Source: Novosphingobium album (ex Liu et al. 2023)
GTDB lineage: Bacteria > Pseudomonadota > Alphaproteobacteria > Sphingomonadales > Sphingomonadaceae
DNA length: 64,000 bases
Assembly: GCF_029076845.1 (NCBI RefSeq)
Contig: NZ_JARESE010000062.1
Location: 248,001 to 312,000, forward strand
Direction of reading: 5' to 3'
Shown one piece after another: positions 9,647 through 21,393 of this stretch. Position 1 is the first letter of the stretch. Each line of letters begins with the position of its first letter. The notes below the pieces were generated by a model. That model was not told the origin of the DNA. It ran no database searches and saw nothing but the letters and a program-made list of their open reading frames with translations. The position numbers and the translations under genes are program-made.

Positions 9647-10579
9647 TCAGAAGCCGTAGACGAGGGTGAAGCGCGAAAGCGTGTCGGTGCGCAAGACCAC
9701 GCCCACCGGGTCCGTCTCATGCTCGTAAGTATAGGAAAACCGCGCGCGCAGCCCGTGCGCCATGCCGGCCTCGATCGCCGTGGCGGAGGTGAAGGTGCTG
9801 TTTTCGGATTCGACATAGGCGCTGGCGGCCTGGCTGAGCTTCACCGCCTGGGCAATACGGAAATCGAGATCGACTTTCGCCAGCGCCGACCACGATGTCT
9901 TGTCCGGCTCGGCGATGAAGTCGGTGCGGCGCAAGGCCGGGCCGCCTTCGAACGAGAGCTTCACCGCCTTGCGGTCGATCACCCGGTAGCCGAACCCGCC
10001 CGATAGCGAATAGCGCGAATCGTAGCCCTGGAAGCGGTCCCGCTCGAACTGCGCCAGGCCATAGCTGTAGAGCCCGTCCTCAAGCTGGTAATGCGGGCTG
10101 TAGGCCGCCAGATACTGCTCGCGCGTGATCTTGCCGCGCTCTTCCTGGTAATCGGCGCGCAATTGCAGCTTGTGCTCCCAGTCCAGCCCCTTGCGATTGA
10201 GCTTGAGGCCAAGCGAAAGGCCCAGGTTGTCGGTATTGCCGGTCGAGCGGAAGGCGCCGGCCTCCACTTCGCCTTTCCACAATTGCAGGGCGTGGGCGGC
10301 ACGAATGCGCTGCTGCGTCTCGGCCGCCTTCTCCGCCTCGCGAAGCTGGTGCGCCTCGGCGAACTTGGCGCGCATCGCCTCGATCTCGGCGGTGGCGTCG
10401 GGATTGGTCTGCAGCGCGACCTTGACCACCGCCTCGACCGTGGCCGGATCGTCCACTTTCGTCGCCGCCTCGATCATCGCGCGCACCGGCTCGGGCAAGT
10501 CCGCGCGCGCCGGCGCGGCCGCAAGGGCCAGCGGCATGGCGCACAGGCACAGCGCGGCGATGGAAGGGCGCAGCTTCAT
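9647..10579 (-). CDS. DUF481 outer-membrane beta-barrel protein
   Basis: A 310-residue secreted protein with signal peptide MKLRPSIAALCLCAMPLALAA, then a helical segment rich in Ala/Glu (about residues 30-100) and a beta-rich C-terminal half with alternating aromatics (GLSLGLKLNRKGLDWEHKLQLRADYQ and so on) ending in TLVYGF, an aromatic C-terminus typical of beta-barrels. This is the DUF481 (YdiY-like, 'salt-stress-induced outer membrane') family. It precedes tgt by 6 bp. Exact role unknown. Confidence 0.85.
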   Translation of the reverse strand: MKLRPSIAALCLCAMPLALAAAPARADLPEPVRAMIEAATKVDDPATVEAVVKVALQTNPDATAEIEAMRAKFAEAHQLREAEKAAETQQRIRAAHALQLWKGEVEAGAFRSTGNTDNLGLSLGLKLNRKGLDWEHKLQLRADYQEERGKITREQYLAAYSPHYQLEDGLYSYGLAQFERDRFQGYDSRYSLSGGFGYRVIDRKAVKLSFEGGPALRRTDFIAEPDKTSWSALAKVDLDFRIAQAVKLSQAASAYVESENSTFTSATAIEAGMAHGLRARFSYTYEHETDPVGVVLRTDTLSRFTLVYGF

Positions 10580-10597
10580 GTCCCGTCGCCTAACGCG

Positions 10598-11371
10598 TCA
10601 GTTGCGCAAGCGCCAGCCGGTGCGGAAGATGTAAGCGATGAGTGCCACGCAGGCCGCGAGGAACGCCAGCGTGAGGCCCAGCGAAACCCCGATCGACACG
10701 TCCGAGCTGCCATAGAACGTCCAGCGCAGCCCGTTGACGAGGTAGACCACCGGATTCGCCATCGCCACCGTGCGCCAGGGTTCGGGCAGCATCTGGATCG
10801 AATAGAACGTGCCGCCCAGGAACGTCAGCGGCATCAGGATCAGCATGGGCACCACGCTCAGCTTCTCGAAGCTGTCCGCCCAGATGCCCAGGATGAAGCC
10901 GAACAGCGAGAAGCTGGCCGAAACCAGGATGATGAAGCCCAGCGCATAGACCGGGTGGATGATCGTATAATCGACAAAGAACGTCGCGGTGGTGAGGATG
11001 ATCGCGGCCAGGATCAGCGATTTGGTCGCGGCCGCGCCGACGAAGCCGACCAGCGTCTCGGCCACGCCGACCGGCGCCGACAGCAGTTCGTAGATCGCGC
11101 CGGTGAAGCGCGGCATGTAGATGCCGAAGCTGGCGTTGGACGTGCTTTCGCCCAGCAGCGTCAACAGCAGCAGGCCCGGCACGATGAAGGCGCCATAGTT
11201 CACCCCGTCCATCCCGCCCTGCATCCGCCCGCCGATGGCCGCGCCGAAGACGACGAAATAGAGCGAGGTGGTCAGCACCGGCGCGAGGATCGATTGCATC
11301 GCCGTGCGGAAGGCGCGCATCAGTTCCTGCTTGTAGATCGTCCAGGCGGAGCGGGCGTTGAACAGGCTCAT
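10598..11371 (-). CDS. ABC-2 type exporter permease
   Basis: A 257-residue inner-membrane protein with about six hydrophobic segments and the ABC-2 permease signature (YGAFIVPGLLLLTLLGESTSNASFGIYMPRFTGAIYELLSAPVG; MLILMPLTFLGGTFYSIQMLPEPW). It pairs with the ATPase directly upstream: the permease ATG (11371-11369) overlaps the ATPase TGA in an ATGA arrangement, implying coupled translation. Together they resemble the YadG/YadH export systems; substrate unknown. The start is fixed by the overlap and by MSLFNARSAWTIYKQELMRAF aligning with the family N-terminus. Confidence 0.92.
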   Translation of the reverse strand: MSLFNARSAWTIYKQELMRAFRTAMQSILAPVLTTSLYFVVFGAAIGGRMQGGMDGVNYGAFIVPGLLLLTLLGESTSNASFGIYMPRFTGAIYELLSAPVGVAETLVGFVGAAATKSLILAAIILTTATFFVDYTIIHPVYALGFIILVSASFSLFGFILGIWADSFEKLSVVPMLILMPLTFLGGTFYSIQMLPEPWRTVAMANPVVYLVNGLRWTFYGSSDVSIGVSLGLTLAFLAACVALIAYIFRTGWRLRN

Positions 11372-12324
11372 GCCGCGCCTCCGGCCAGGGCTTCGCGGCC
11401 TTCGACCAGATCGACGAAGATATCCTCCAGGCTCGATTCGTGGATGTCGATCGCGGTGTAGTCGATCCCTGCGCGAGTCAGCGCCTTGGTCACTTCGGCG
11501 ACATCGGTCTTGCCCTGCCCCGCCCCGTCGCCGCCGCGATAGCACAGCTTGCGGCCCTCCTCGATCAGCGCGACCGGATAGGCCGCCAGCACCTCGGGCA
11601 CGGCGGCAAGCGGCGCGGCGAGCGAGATCAGCGCCTCGGTACGGCCCAGGCGCTTCATCATCGCGTCCTTTTCGTCCACCATCAGGATCTTGCCGGCGCG
11701 AATGATGCCGACGCGATCGGCCATCTCCTCGGCCTCCTCGATATAATGGGTGGTGAGGATGATCGTGGTGCCGCGCTCGCGCATCTCGGAAATCTGCTTC
11801 CACATGTCACGGCGCAGCTCGACGTCGACACCGGCGGTCGGCTCGTCGAGGAACAGCAGCTCGGGATCGTGCGACATGGCCTTGGCGATCAGCACGCGGC
11901 GCTTCATCCCGCCCGACAGCGCGCGGATCTGCACGTTGCGCTTGTCCCACAGGCTCAGCGACTTGAGGATGGCCTCGATCCGCGCCGGATCGGGCGGCAG
12001 GCCGAACAGCCCGCGCGAATGGCTGACCGAGCGCCAGACCGGCTCGAACATGTCGGTCGACAGTTCCTGCGGCACCAGGCCGATGCGCGCGCGCAACGTG
12101 CGCCAGTGCTTGCCCATGTCCTCGCCAAAGGCATGGATCGTCCCGCCGGTCGGCCGCACGAGACCGCAGACGGCGCCGATCAGCGTCGTCTTGCCGGCGC
12201 CATTGGGGCCAAGCAGCGCGAAGATCTCGCCCTTGCGAATCTGGAGATCGACCCCGCCGAGCGCGGTCAGGCCCCCCGGATAAGTCTTGGTCAGGCCGCG
12301 AATATCGAGAATGGGGTCCAGCAT
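11368..12324 (-). CDS. ABC transporter ATPase (YadG-like)
   Basis: A 318-residue ATP-binding subunit. Walker A is GPNGAGKTT (about residue 38), the signature is ALSGGMKRR, Walker B is LLFLDEPTAGVD, and the H-loop lies in ILTTHYIEEAEEM. The C-terminal 90 residues form the accessory domain common in ABC-2 exporter ATPases. The start at 12324 (MLDPILDIRGLTKTYPGG) is favoured because upstream in-frame sequence has no family similarity. It is the first gene of a two-gene unit; the 148 bp upstream to queA presumably carries its promoter. Confidence 0.92.
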   Translation of the reverse strand: MLDPILDIRGLTKTYPGGLTALGGVDLQIRKGEIFALLGPNGAGKTTLIGAVCGLVRPTGGTIHAFGEDMGKHWRTLRARIGLVPQELSTDMFEPVWRSVSHSRGLFGLPPDPARIEAILKSLSLWDKRNVQIRALSGGMKRRVLIAKAMSHDPELLFLDEPTAGVDVELRRDMWKQISEMRERGTTIILTTHYIEEAEEMADRVGIIRAGKILMVDEKDAMMKRLGRTEALISLAAPLAAVPEVLAAYPVALIEEGRKLCYRGGDGAGQGKTDVAEVTKALTRAGIDYTAIDIHESSLEDIFVDLVEGREALAGGAA

Positions 12325-12472
12325 CGCCGCCCTAGATGCCCATGGCGGAGCAAAGTTCCAAGCCCTGTTGAGGGTTGTCGGAAAATGCGCGGAAAGAAGG
12401 CTGCTCGAACGCGGCACCGGCCCGTGCGCCCACCCGGCGTCCCACAGAGTACCATTCCGATGGGAGACCGCC

Positions 12473-13501
12473 TCAAGGCAACAGCAGGCTCGCGTCGCCG
12501 TAGCTGTAGAAACGATACTCGCGCGCGATCGCATGGGCATAGGCCGCCCGCATCCGATCGAGGCCCATCAGCGCGGACACCAGCATGAACAGCGTCGATC
12601 GCGGCAGGTGGAAGTTGGTCATCAGCCCGTCGATCGCGCGGAAGCGATAGCCCGGGGTGATGAAGATCGCGGTATCGCCTTCGAACGGCCGGATCACGCC
12701 ATCCTCGCCCGTCGCGCTTTCCAGCAGGCGCAGCGAGGTGGTGCCCACCGCGATCAGGCGCCCGCCGGCCGCGCGCGCGGCGTTGAGCCGGTCGGCGGTG
12801 GCCGCGTTGATCCGGCCCCATTCCACGTGCATCCGATGCTCGGCGGTATCGTCGGCCTTGACCGGCAGGAACGTGCCCGCGCCGACATGCAGCGTCAGCG
12901 TCTCGCGCCCCACGCCGGCGATATCGAGACGCTCGACCAGTTCGGGCGTGAAGTGCAGCGCCGCCGTCGGCGCGGCGACGGCGCCTTCCTTGCGCGCGAA
13001 CATGGTCTGGTAATCGCTGCGATCGGCATCGTCGGTCTCGCGCTTGCCGGCGATGTAGGGCGGCAGCGGCATCCGCCCGGCGCGTTCGAGCAGCAGTTCC
13101 ACCGGCTCGCTGCCTTCGAACCGCAAGGTCCAGCTGCCATCGTCGTGGCCGGTCTCGGCGATTGCGGCGACATCGGCCGGGAAGGCGATCCGGTCTCCTT
13201 CGCGCAGGCGCTTGGCATTGCGCACGAAGGCCTGCCAGCGCCTGAGGTCGATCCGCTTGTGCAGCGTCGCGCCGATCCGCGCCTCGCCGCGCAGCCCTTC
13301 GAGCTGGGCCGGGATGACGCGGGTATCGTTGAACACCAGCACGTCGCCCGCGCGCAGCAGCAAGGGCAGATCGCGCACCGCATGATCGGTCAGCGCCCCC
13401 TGCCCCGGCACCAGCAGCATCCGCGCCGCATCGCGCGGGCGCGCGGGACGCAGGGCGATCCGCTCGGGCGGAAGCTCGAAATCGAAAAGATCAACGCGCA
13501 T
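12473..13501 (-). CDS. queA: tRNA preQ1(34) S-adenosylmethionine ribosyltransferase-isomerase
   Basis: Uses the ribosyl group of SAM to turn preQ1-34 in tRNA into epoxyqueuosine. The 342-residue protein begins [17 protein letters not shown] and contains [37 protein letters not shown] and [21 protein letters not shown], all diagnostic of QueA. Length is standard. It lies 38 bp after the cyclophilin gene on the same strand and shares the neighbourhood with tgt. Confidence 0.97.
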   Translation of the reverse strand: MRVDLFDFELPPERIALRPARPRDAARMLLVPGQGALTDHAVRDLPLLLRAGDVLVFNDTRVIPAQLEGLRGEARIGATLHKRIDLRRWQAFVRNAKRLREGDRIAFPADVAAIAETGHDDGSWTLRFEGSEPVELLLERAGRMPLPPYIAGKRETDDADRSDYQTMFARKEGAVAAPTAALHFTPELVERLDIAGVGRETLTLHVGAGTFLPVKADDTAEHRMHVEWGRINAATADRLNAARAAGGRLIAVGTTSLRLLESATGEDGVIRPFEGDTAIFITPGYRFRAIDGLMTNFHLPRSTLFMLVSALMGLDRMRAAYAHAIAREYRFYSYGDASLLLP

Positions 13502-13539
13502 GGAATACAGTGCCTGGAAGGGCCCGCAGCCCCCGGCGG

Positions 13540-14211
13540 TCAGTTCGACCGGGAGGTGTTGAGATCGCTGACCGAGGGCATCGCCGCCGGGGCGGGCGGC
13601 GCGACCGGCGCCGGCTTGTTGTCCGATGCCAGCGAGGCTTGCAGGATGCGCGTCGGATTGGCCGGCGGCTCACCCCGCTCGATCGCATCGACATAGTTCA
13701 TGCCCGAGATCACCCGGCCGAACACGGTATATTTGTGGTCCAGCGCAAAGCGCGGATAGAACACGATGAAGAACTGGCTGTTCGCGCTGTCGGGATCGTT
13801 GGTGCGCGCCATCGACACCGTGCCGCGCAAGTGCGGCAGGGCGTTGAACTCGGCCTTGAGGTCGGGCAGCGTCGATCCGCTGGTGCCGGTGCCGGTGGGA
13901 TCGCCGGTCTGCGCCATGAAGCCATCGATCACGCGGTGGAAGATCACGCCGTTGTAGAAGCCCTGCGCGGTCAGCGTCTTGATCCGCTCGACATGGTTGG
14001 GCGCCCACTGCGGCATCAGGCGGATGCCCACGCGGCCGCCGTTCGACAGATCGAGGTACAGCACGTCCTGCGGATCGTGCGTGGGATCGGGATCGACCAC
14101 GGTGGACAAGGCGGGCTTGGGCGCGGGGGCCGGCTGCTCCTTTTCCGCGAAGGCGGGCGTGGTCGTCAGGGCAAGGCCGATCACGGCGGTCAGAAGCTGG
14201 CGAAACGTCAT
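13540..14211 (-). CDS. Periplasmic peptidylprolyl isomerase (cyclophilin type)
   Basis: A 223-residue cyclophilin with a signal peptide ([22 protein letters not shown]), catalysing cis-trans isomerisation of prolyl bonds in exported proteins. The core has [48 protein letters not shown] and [20 protein letters not shown]. The mature protein carries a Pro/Ala-rich linker before the domain and a low-complexity Ala/Pro tail. It precedes queA by 38 bp. Cyclophilins next to queA/tgt are common in this order (from memory). Confidence 0.92.
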   Translation of the reverse strand: MTFRQLLTAVIGLALTTTPAFAEKEQPAPAPKPALSTVVDPDPTHDPQDVLYLDLSNGGRVGIRLMPQWAPNHVERIKTLTAQGFYNGVIFHRVIDGFMAQTGDPTGTGTSGSTLPDLKAEFNALPHLRGTVSMARTNDPDSANSQFFIVFYPRFALDHKYTVFGRVISGMNYVDAIERGEPPANPTRILQASLASDNKPAPVAPPAPAAMPSVSDLNTSRSN

Positions 14212-14333
14212 CGGTTACTCACATCATGGGCTTTGCGGGCGACGATCGGCCACCGCGCGTTCCGGGCGAATGTCGCGCCGATAGAACCGAACCGCTGTCA
14301 AGACAATGAACGGTGCGAATTACGGGGCAAGAC

Positions 14334-14861
14334 TCAGTAGTCGCCTTGAAAGCCCGTCAGGGCGATCCGCGCGACCACGTCCTCGCGCACGGCGGGGCTG
14401 ACGAACTTGCCGATATCGCCGCCGAACACGGCGATTTCCTTGACCAGCTTGGACGCGATCGGCTGCAGGCTGACGTCGGCCATCAGGAACACGGTCTCGA
14501 TCCGGGGGTTGAGCTGCTGGTTCATCCCCGCCATCTGGTATTCATATTCGAAGTCGGCCACGGCGCGCAGGCCGCGCACGATGACCGAGGCGTTCTGCTT
14601 TTCGGCGAACTTCATCAGCAGCGCGTTGAAGCCGACGACGCGGGCATTGGCGATGCCCATCGCCGCCACTTCGCGCTCGACCATGGCGATGCGCTCTTCG
14701 GGCGTGAACATCGGGTTCTTGGACAGGTTGGTGGTCACACCGATGATGAGCTGGTCCACCAGCTTAGAGCCGCGCCGGATGATATCGGCGTGGCCCAGCG
14801 TGATCGGATCGAACGTGCCGGGATAAACCCCGACCCGCAGCGCTCCACCCGTTTGCGGCAT
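14334..14861 (-). CDS. coaD: Phosphopantetheine adenylyltransferase
   Basis: Penultimate enzyme of coenzyme A synthesis: 4'-phosphopantetheine plus ATP to dephospho-CoA. The 175-residue protein has the nucleotidyltransferase motif GVYPGTFDPITLGHADII at the N-terminus, VVRGLRAVADFEYEYQMAGMN in the middle and VFLMADVSLQPIASKLVKEIAVFGG near the C-terminus. The ATG at 14861 overlaps the ispA TGA by one base (TGATG), so translation is probably coupled; AAAGGG lies upstream. Confidence 0.97.
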   Translation of the reverse strand: MPQTGGALRVGVYPGTFDPITLGHADIIRRGSKLVDQLIIGVTTNLSKNPMFTPEERIAMVEREVAAMGIANARVVGFNALLMKFAEKQNASVIVRGLRAVADFEYEYQMAGMNQQLNPRIETVFLMADVSLQPIASKLVKEIAVFGGDIGKFVSPAVREDVVARIALTGFQGDY

Positions 14862-15766
14862 CAATGGTCCCTTTCGATGATATAGCGGGCCAGCGCCCGC
14901 AGCACGTCGGCCTCGCGCCCGTGCTGCGCCAGATGCGCCACGGCCTGATCGACCAGCACTTGCGCCTGCGTCCGCGCGCGTTCGGCGCCGAGCAGCGAGA
15001 CGAACGTCTCCTTGCCGGCCACCGCGTCCTTGCCCACCGCCTTGCCGGCCACGGCGGCATCGCCTTCGTGGTCGATCAGATCATCGGTGATCTGGAAGGC
15101 GAGGCCGATGTCGCGGGCAAAGCCGCGCAGATGCGCGCGCCCTTCCACCGGCACGCGGCCGAGAATCGCGCCCATCTCCACCGCCGCGCCCAAAAGCGCC
15201 CCGGTCTTGAGCTGTTGCAGCCGCGTCACCGTCTGGAGATCGAACTCGCTGGTTTCGGCCACCAGGTCCATCATCTGGCCGCCGGCCATGCCGCGAAAGC
15301 CGCTGGCGGCGCCCAGCGTCTGCACCAGCTCGATCCGCACGAACGGATCGGCGCTCGTCGCCGGCTCGGCCAGCATCTCGAACGCGAAGGCATGGAGCGA
15401 ATCGCCCGCCAGCACCGCCGTCGCCTCGTCGAACGCGACATGCAGCGTCGGCTTGCCATGGCGCAGGGCATCGTCGTCCATGCAGGGCAAATCATCGTGG
15501 ATCAGCGAATAGACGTGGATCGCCTCGATCGCCACGCCCGCGCGGATCGCCGCGCCGCGATCGACACCATACATTTCGGCCGTGGTCGCCAGCAGCAGCG
15601 GGCGCAGCCGCTTGCCGCCGCCGATCGCGGCATAGCGCATCGCCTCGACCAGCCGCGCGCGGGCATCGTCGGGCACCGGCAGCAACGCGTCGAAAGCGGC
15701 GTCGATATCGGTCGCGATCCGATCGAGCGCCTGGACGAGAGGGCTGTCGATCACGCCCGGCCCCAC
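14861..15766 (-). CDS. ispA: Polyprenyl synthetase (farnesyl diphosphate synthase type)
   Basis: A 301-residue short-chain trans-prenyltransferase condensing DMAPP/GPP with IPP. The first Asp-rich motif is SLIHDDLPCMDDD with a preceding GGGKRLRPLLL, and the second is QITDDLIDHEGD. The GTG start at 15766 is three bases after the xseB stop; a second in-frame GTG at 15754 is possible. The xseB-ispA-coaD order is unusual only in the coaD addition; xseB-ispA is a classic pairing feeding isoprenoid synthesis. Confidence 0.95.
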   Translation of the reverse strand: MGPGVIDSPLVQALDRIATDIDAAFDALLPVPDDARARLVEAMRYAAIGGGKRLRPLLLATTAEMYGVDRGAAIRAGVAIEAIHVYSLIHDDLPCMDDDALRHGKPTLHVAFDEATAVLAGDSLHAFAFEMLAEPATSADPFVRIELVQTLGAASGFRGMAGGQMMDLVAETSEFDLQTVTRLQQLKTGALLGAAVEMGAILGRVPVEGRAHLRGFARDIGLAFQITDDLIDHEGDAAVAGKAVGKDAVAGKETFVSLLGAERARTQAQVLVDQAVAHLAQHGREADVLRALARYIIERDH

Positions 15767-15769
15767 CGG

Positions 15770-16024
15770 TCAGCGCTCCGGCGCATCGAAGGGCTGCGTG
15801 CCGGCGGGCACGCCATCGGGGCCGGCGACGATGCGTTCGATCCGCGCCTGGGCCGCATCCAGCCGGGCCTGGCAATGCTTGCGCAGCGCCTCGCCGCGCT
15901 CGTAGAGCGCGATCGAGGCATCGAGCGGCACGTCGCCGCTTTCCAGCTTGCGGACCACGTCTTCCAGGGCTCGCAGCGCATCCTCGAAGCTCAGAGACTC
16001 TATTTCGGTGCCGGCGCTCTCCAT
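15770..16024 (-). CDS. xseB: Exodeoxyribonuclease VII small subunit
   Basis: An 84-residue helical subunit that joins XseA to form the ExoVII single-strand nuclease. LSFEDALRALEDVVRKLESGDVPLDASIALYERGEALRKHCQARLDAAQARIERI is the full family signature. It is the first gene of the xseB-ispA-coaD unit. The xseA gene is not in the window. Confidence 0.96.
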   Translation of the reverse strand: MESAGTEIESLSFEDALRALEDVVRKLESGDVPLDASIALYERGEALRKHCQARLDAAQARIERIVAGPDGVPAGTQPFDAPER

Positions 16025-16082
16025 GGTCCTGCTTTGGCCATGCGCGCTGACCGGGTCAAGCGGCGAGCGCCCGAATCGCGCG

Positions 16083-16373
16083 CTAGCGGTGTGAGGCCAG
16101 GATCAGGAAGAAGTCCATCACCAGCCAGACCAGGATCACACCGACCACCAGCAGCGCCAGCTTGATCCCGCCGACAATGGCGCCGAAGATCACGCCAAAA
16201 CAGGTCAGCGACAGCAGGATCAGGCCCGAGGTGGTGCGGCCCATGTAGAACCGATGCGCGCCCAGGCCCCCCAGGAAGAACAGCAGCACAAGCTCGATCG
16301 CCATCTGCCGGCTGGTGTCCGCCCGGTAGAGCGGCCGCGAAACCATGCCGATATCGCCGTGATACTTCGTCAT
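16083..16373 (-). CDS. TM2 domain membrane protein
   Basis: A 96-residue protein with the TM2 domain: [28 protein letters not shown] followed by a second and third hydrophobic stretch through residue 92. The start at 16373 (MTKYHGDIG) has a G-run seven bases upstream; an in-frame ATG at 16388 is the alternative. It diverges from purL. TM2 proteins are small inner-membrane proteins of unknown function. Confidence 0.85.
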   Translation of the reverse strand: MTKYHGDIGMVSRPLYRADTSRQMAIELVLLFFLGGLGAHRFYMGRTTSGLILLSLTCFGVIFGAIVGGIKLALLVVGVILVWLVMDFFLILASHR

Positions 16374-16479
16374 TTTCGCGCCCCCCATGATGGCCGTGCG
16401 CGATCCTTATGCCGATCCGCGGGTAAACGTCGGGTTTAACAGTGGAGGTCGCCGCGCACCCGCGCTAAGGCGCGTGGCC

Positions 16480-18714
<2,235 letters not shown>

Positions 18715-18790
18715 CCTCTCCGCCGCCGCCTGCGGTCCCCCATTGCAGGCAACGGGGAGGTGGCATTCACGCAGCGAATGACGGAGGGCT
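18715..18790. repeat. REP-like intergenic palindromes
   Basis: Between purL and the DUF1345 gene are two small palindromes: CCCC-CA-TTG cagg CAA-C-GGGG (about 18737-18757) and CATTC...GAATG (18764-18780), ending in GACGGAGGG. The pattern resembles the short extragenic palindromes scattered through sphingomonad genomes (from memory). It may also end transcription of both converging genes. Confidence 0.45.
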
Positions 18791-18828
18791 ATCGACCTTC
18801 GCCCCGGATCGACGCCTGATGCGATTGC

Positions 18829-19482
18829 TCAGCTCGTGCTCGAAGCCAGCACGTTCACCGTCAGCGCCAGGATGCCCAGGTTGAACGCGAAGGCGAACAA
18901 TCCCTGAAAGGTGGAAACGCGCCGCATCCGCGTGCTGGTGATGCCGATGTCCGCCGTCTGGCAAGTCATGCCGATGACGAAGGCGAAGTTGACGAAATCG
19001 GCGAAGTCGGGCGTGCAGTCGCCCGGATAGTCCAGCCCTCCGTGATCGCCCTCGCCATCGGCCGTGTAATAGAGCCGCGCGTAGTGGAAGGCGCAGATCA
19101 GGTTGGCGAAAGTCCAGCTCGCGATCAGCGTGACGACCAGCAGCGCGATGCCCCAGGGCCCCAGCCTTTCCTTGGCGAGGAACAGGGTGCCCAGCGTCAC
19201 CAGCACGACCGTGCTGATCAGGCCGCTGAGCACCAGCAGCAGCACTTGCCCGACATCGTCGCGCTTGGCCTGGCGGCGCATGGCATCGGCATCGCCGCTG
19301 TACCAGAGGGGCACGCACGAGGCGAGGAAGGCCAGCGCGGCAAGGTCGAAACCGATCAGGATCGCTTCGGCCACCGGCAGCACGGCCACGCACCCGCCCA
19401 TGCCAAAGACCAGCACGACGAGGAACAGCACATAGCGCGGATGCCGCAAGCGACTCAGCCAGCCCTGTTCCCGTCGCGTCAT
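18829..19482 (-). CDS. DUF1345 membrane protein
   Basis: A 217-residue inner-membrane protein with about five hydrophobic segments and the DUF1345 features FANLICAFHYARLYY and PDFADFVNFAFVIGMTCQTADIGITSTRMRRVSTFQGLFAFAFN. Function unknown. It lies 9 bp downstream of serB on the same strand, possibly co-transcribed. Confidence 0.88.
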   Translation of the reverse strand: MTRREQGWLSRLRHPRYVLFLVVLVFGMGGCVAVLPVAEAILIGFDLAALAFLASCVPLWYSGDADAMRRQAKRDDVGQVLLLVLSGLISTVVLVTLGTLFLAKERLGPWGIALLVVTLIASWTFANLICAFHYARLYYTADGEGDHGGLDYPGDCTPDFADFVNFAFVIGMTCQTADIGITSTRMRRVSTFQGLFAFAFNLGILALTVNVLASSTS

Positions 19483-19491
19483 GGCGTGATC

Positions 19492-20373
19492 CTATACGAC
19501 CCAGTCCTTCGCCGGAATGCCCAGCAGCTTGAGCACCGAGGTCAGGTCGCCACGATCGATCCATCCGTTCGCCGCCGCGCGCGCCCTGGGCTTGGCGTGA
19601 TAGGCCAGGCCGTAAGTCGCCGCTTCCAGCATCGGGATGTCGTTCGCGCCGTCGCCGGTGGCCAGACTGGTGGCATTCTCGCCCAGTGCCGCCATCTCGG
19701 CCAGCAGCGTCGCGCGCTTGACCGAACTGTCGACCACCTCGCCCACCAGCCCGCCGGTCAGCTTGCCGCCCGCGACATCGAGGCGATTGCCCACGACATG
19801 TTCGAACCCCAGCATTTCGGCCACCGGATCGGCGAAGTGATGGAATCCGCCCGTCACCAGCACGGTGCGGCAGCCTTGCGCCTTGAGCGTCTCGACCAGC
19901 GTGCGCGCGCCCGCCATCGGCCGGATGCGCGTTTCCAGGCATTCGGCGATGGCGCTTTCGGGCAAGCCGGCCAGCAGGCCGACACGCTCGTACAGCGCCG
20001 CCGCGAAATCGAGCTCGCCCAGCATCGCCCGTTCGGTGATCGCGGCGATCTGCGGCTTGATGCCGGCGAAATCGGCCAGTTCGTCGATGCATTCCTGGCC
20101 GATCATGGTCGAATCCATGTCGGAGATGAACACGCGCGGGATCGCCGGCTCCTCGCCCATGACCAGCCCGTCGCTCGGCGCGAAATGCGCGTCGAGCACG
20201 TCGCGCAGGCCCGGCGCGTCATCGTCGGGCGAGCCGATCTGCAGCGTTTCGCCGCAGAAATCGAGCATGGCCGCGCTCGCCATCCGCAGCCCGCGCGCCG
20301 CCATCGCCGCGCGCGCGGCCTCGAGTCTTGCGGACAGGCTGTCCGGTTCTGCTATCAGCCGGGCGATGAGCAC
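19492..20373 (-). CDS. serB: Phosphoserine phosphatase
   Basis: Last enzyme of serine synthesis, a HAD-family phosphatase. The 293-residue protein has the nucleophile motif FISDMDSTMIGQECIDELAD (about residue 87), VLVTGGFHHFADPVAEMLGF and the Mg2+-binding GDGANDIPMLEAATYGLAYHAKP. An N-terminal regulatory stretch precedes the catalytic domain, as in other SerB. The start is read as GTG at 20373 (then CTC ATC GCC), which fits the usual M-LIARLIA opening; it overlaps the divergent miaA start by eight bases. The next in-frame Met would remove conserved N-terminal residues. Confidence 0.9.
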   Translation of the reverse strand: MLIARLIAEPDSLSARLEAARAAMAARGLRMASAAMLDFCGETLQIGSPDDDAPGLRDVLDAHFAPSDGLVMGEEPAIPRVFISDMDSTMIGQECIDELADFAGIKPQIAAITERAMLGELDFAAALYERVGLLAGLPESAIAECLETRIRPMAGARTLVETLKAQGCRTVLVTGGFHHFADPVAEMLGFEHVVGNRLDVAGGKLTGGLVGEVVDSSVKRATLLAEMAALGENATSLATGDGANDIPMLEAATYGLAYHAKPRARAAANGWIDRGDLTSVLKLLGIPAKDWVV

Positions 20374-21349
20374 GGAGAATTCCTTCGATCTGTTGCGCGG
20401 GGCCGACCCTGCCCGGCCGCCGCTGGCGCTCATTGCAGGGCCGACCGCCAGCGGCAAGAGCGATCTGGCGGTCGCGCTGGCGCTGGAACTGGCGCGGCGC
20501 GGGCGGCGCGCGGTGGTGGTCAATGCCGATAGCGCGCAAGTCTACGCCGATCTCGCGGTGCTGAGCGCCCGCCCCTCGGCCGGGGACATGCGCGGCATCG
20601 CCCACCGCCTCTATGGCGCCTGGGACGGGGCGGTCTCCTGCTCGGCGGCCGACTGGGCCGCGGCGGCGCGCGTCGAGATCGCCGCGATCCACGCCGATGG
20701 CGCCGTGCCGATCCTGGTGGGCGGCACCGGGCTTTATATCCGCACGCTGCTGGACGGCATCGCGCCGGTGCCGGCCATCGCGCCCGAAGTGCGCGGCGAG
20801 GTCCGCGCCTTGCCCTTGGACGAAGCCTATGCCGCGCTGCGGCGCGAAGACCCGGCCCGCGCCGCCATGCTCGCCCCGGCCGATGCCGCGCGGATCGCCC
20901 GCGCGCTCGAAGTCGTGCGATCGACCGGGCGGACGCTGGCCGACTGGCAAGGCGAAGTGTCGGGCGGCATCGGTCCCGCGGTCACGCTCCATCCCGCGAT
21001 CCTGCTGCCCGATCGCGCCGCGCTCTATGCGCGGTGCGACATGCGCTTCGCACGGATGATCGCGAGCGGCGCCATCGCCGAAGTGCGCGCGCTGCTGGCG
21101 CGCGGCCTGGCCCCGGACCTGCCCGTGATGCGCGCGATCGGCGTGCCGGAAATCGCCGGATTCCTCCGCGCGGAATGGTCGATCGAGGAGGCGAGCCGCC
21201 GCGCCGCGCAAGCCACGCGCAATTACGCCAAGCGCCAGTTCACCTGGCTGCGGCACCAGCCCCCGGCGCACTGGCCGCGCCTTGACTACGATAATTTCGA
21301 CATAGATGTAACAAAGGAAATATTATTTCGTATTTTCCATTTGACCTGA
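20366..21349 (+). CDS. miaA: tRNA dimethylallyltransferase
   Basis: Adds dimethylallyl to A37 of tRNAs reading UNN codons. The 327-residue protein has the P-loop LALIAGPTASGKSDLAVALA, the substrate motif VVNADSAQVYADL, GGTGLYIRTLLDGI and, near the end, ATRNYAKRQFTWLRHQ. The last 20 residues (DYDNFDIDVTKEILFRIFHL) are coded by AT-rich sequence unlike the rest of the gene, probably because they double as the ilv promoter region. Its ATG lies inside the first codons of serB on the other strand. Confidence 0.95.
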   Translation: MSTENSFDLLRGADPARPPLALIAGPTASGKSDLAVALALELARRGRRAVVVNADSAQVYADLAVLSARPSAGDMRGIAHRLYGAWDGAVSCSAADWAAAARVEIAAIHADGAVPILVGGTGLYIRTLLDGIAPVPAIAPEVRGEVRALPLDEAYAALRREDPARAAMLAPADAARIARALEVVRSTGRTLADWQGEVSGGIGPAVTLHPAILLPDRAALYARCDMRFARMIASGAIAEVRALLARGLAPDLPVMRAIGVPEIAGFLRAEWSIEEASRRAAQATRNYAKRQFTWLRHQPPAHWPRLDYDNFDIDVTKEILFRIFHLT

Positions 21350-21367
21350 CATAATTTGTTTTCTAGT
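21341..21367 (+). promoter_or_regulatory. Candidate ilvBN promoter
   Basis: TTGACC (21341-21346) and TCTAGT (21362-21367), separated by 15 bases, in an AT-rich patch overlapping the miaA stop. It would place the start of transcription about 20 bases before the leader-peptide ATG. The spacing is short, so this is tentative. Confidence 0.3.
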
Positions 21368-21393
21368 GCGCCGCTACCCGCGGACAGGAAGTT

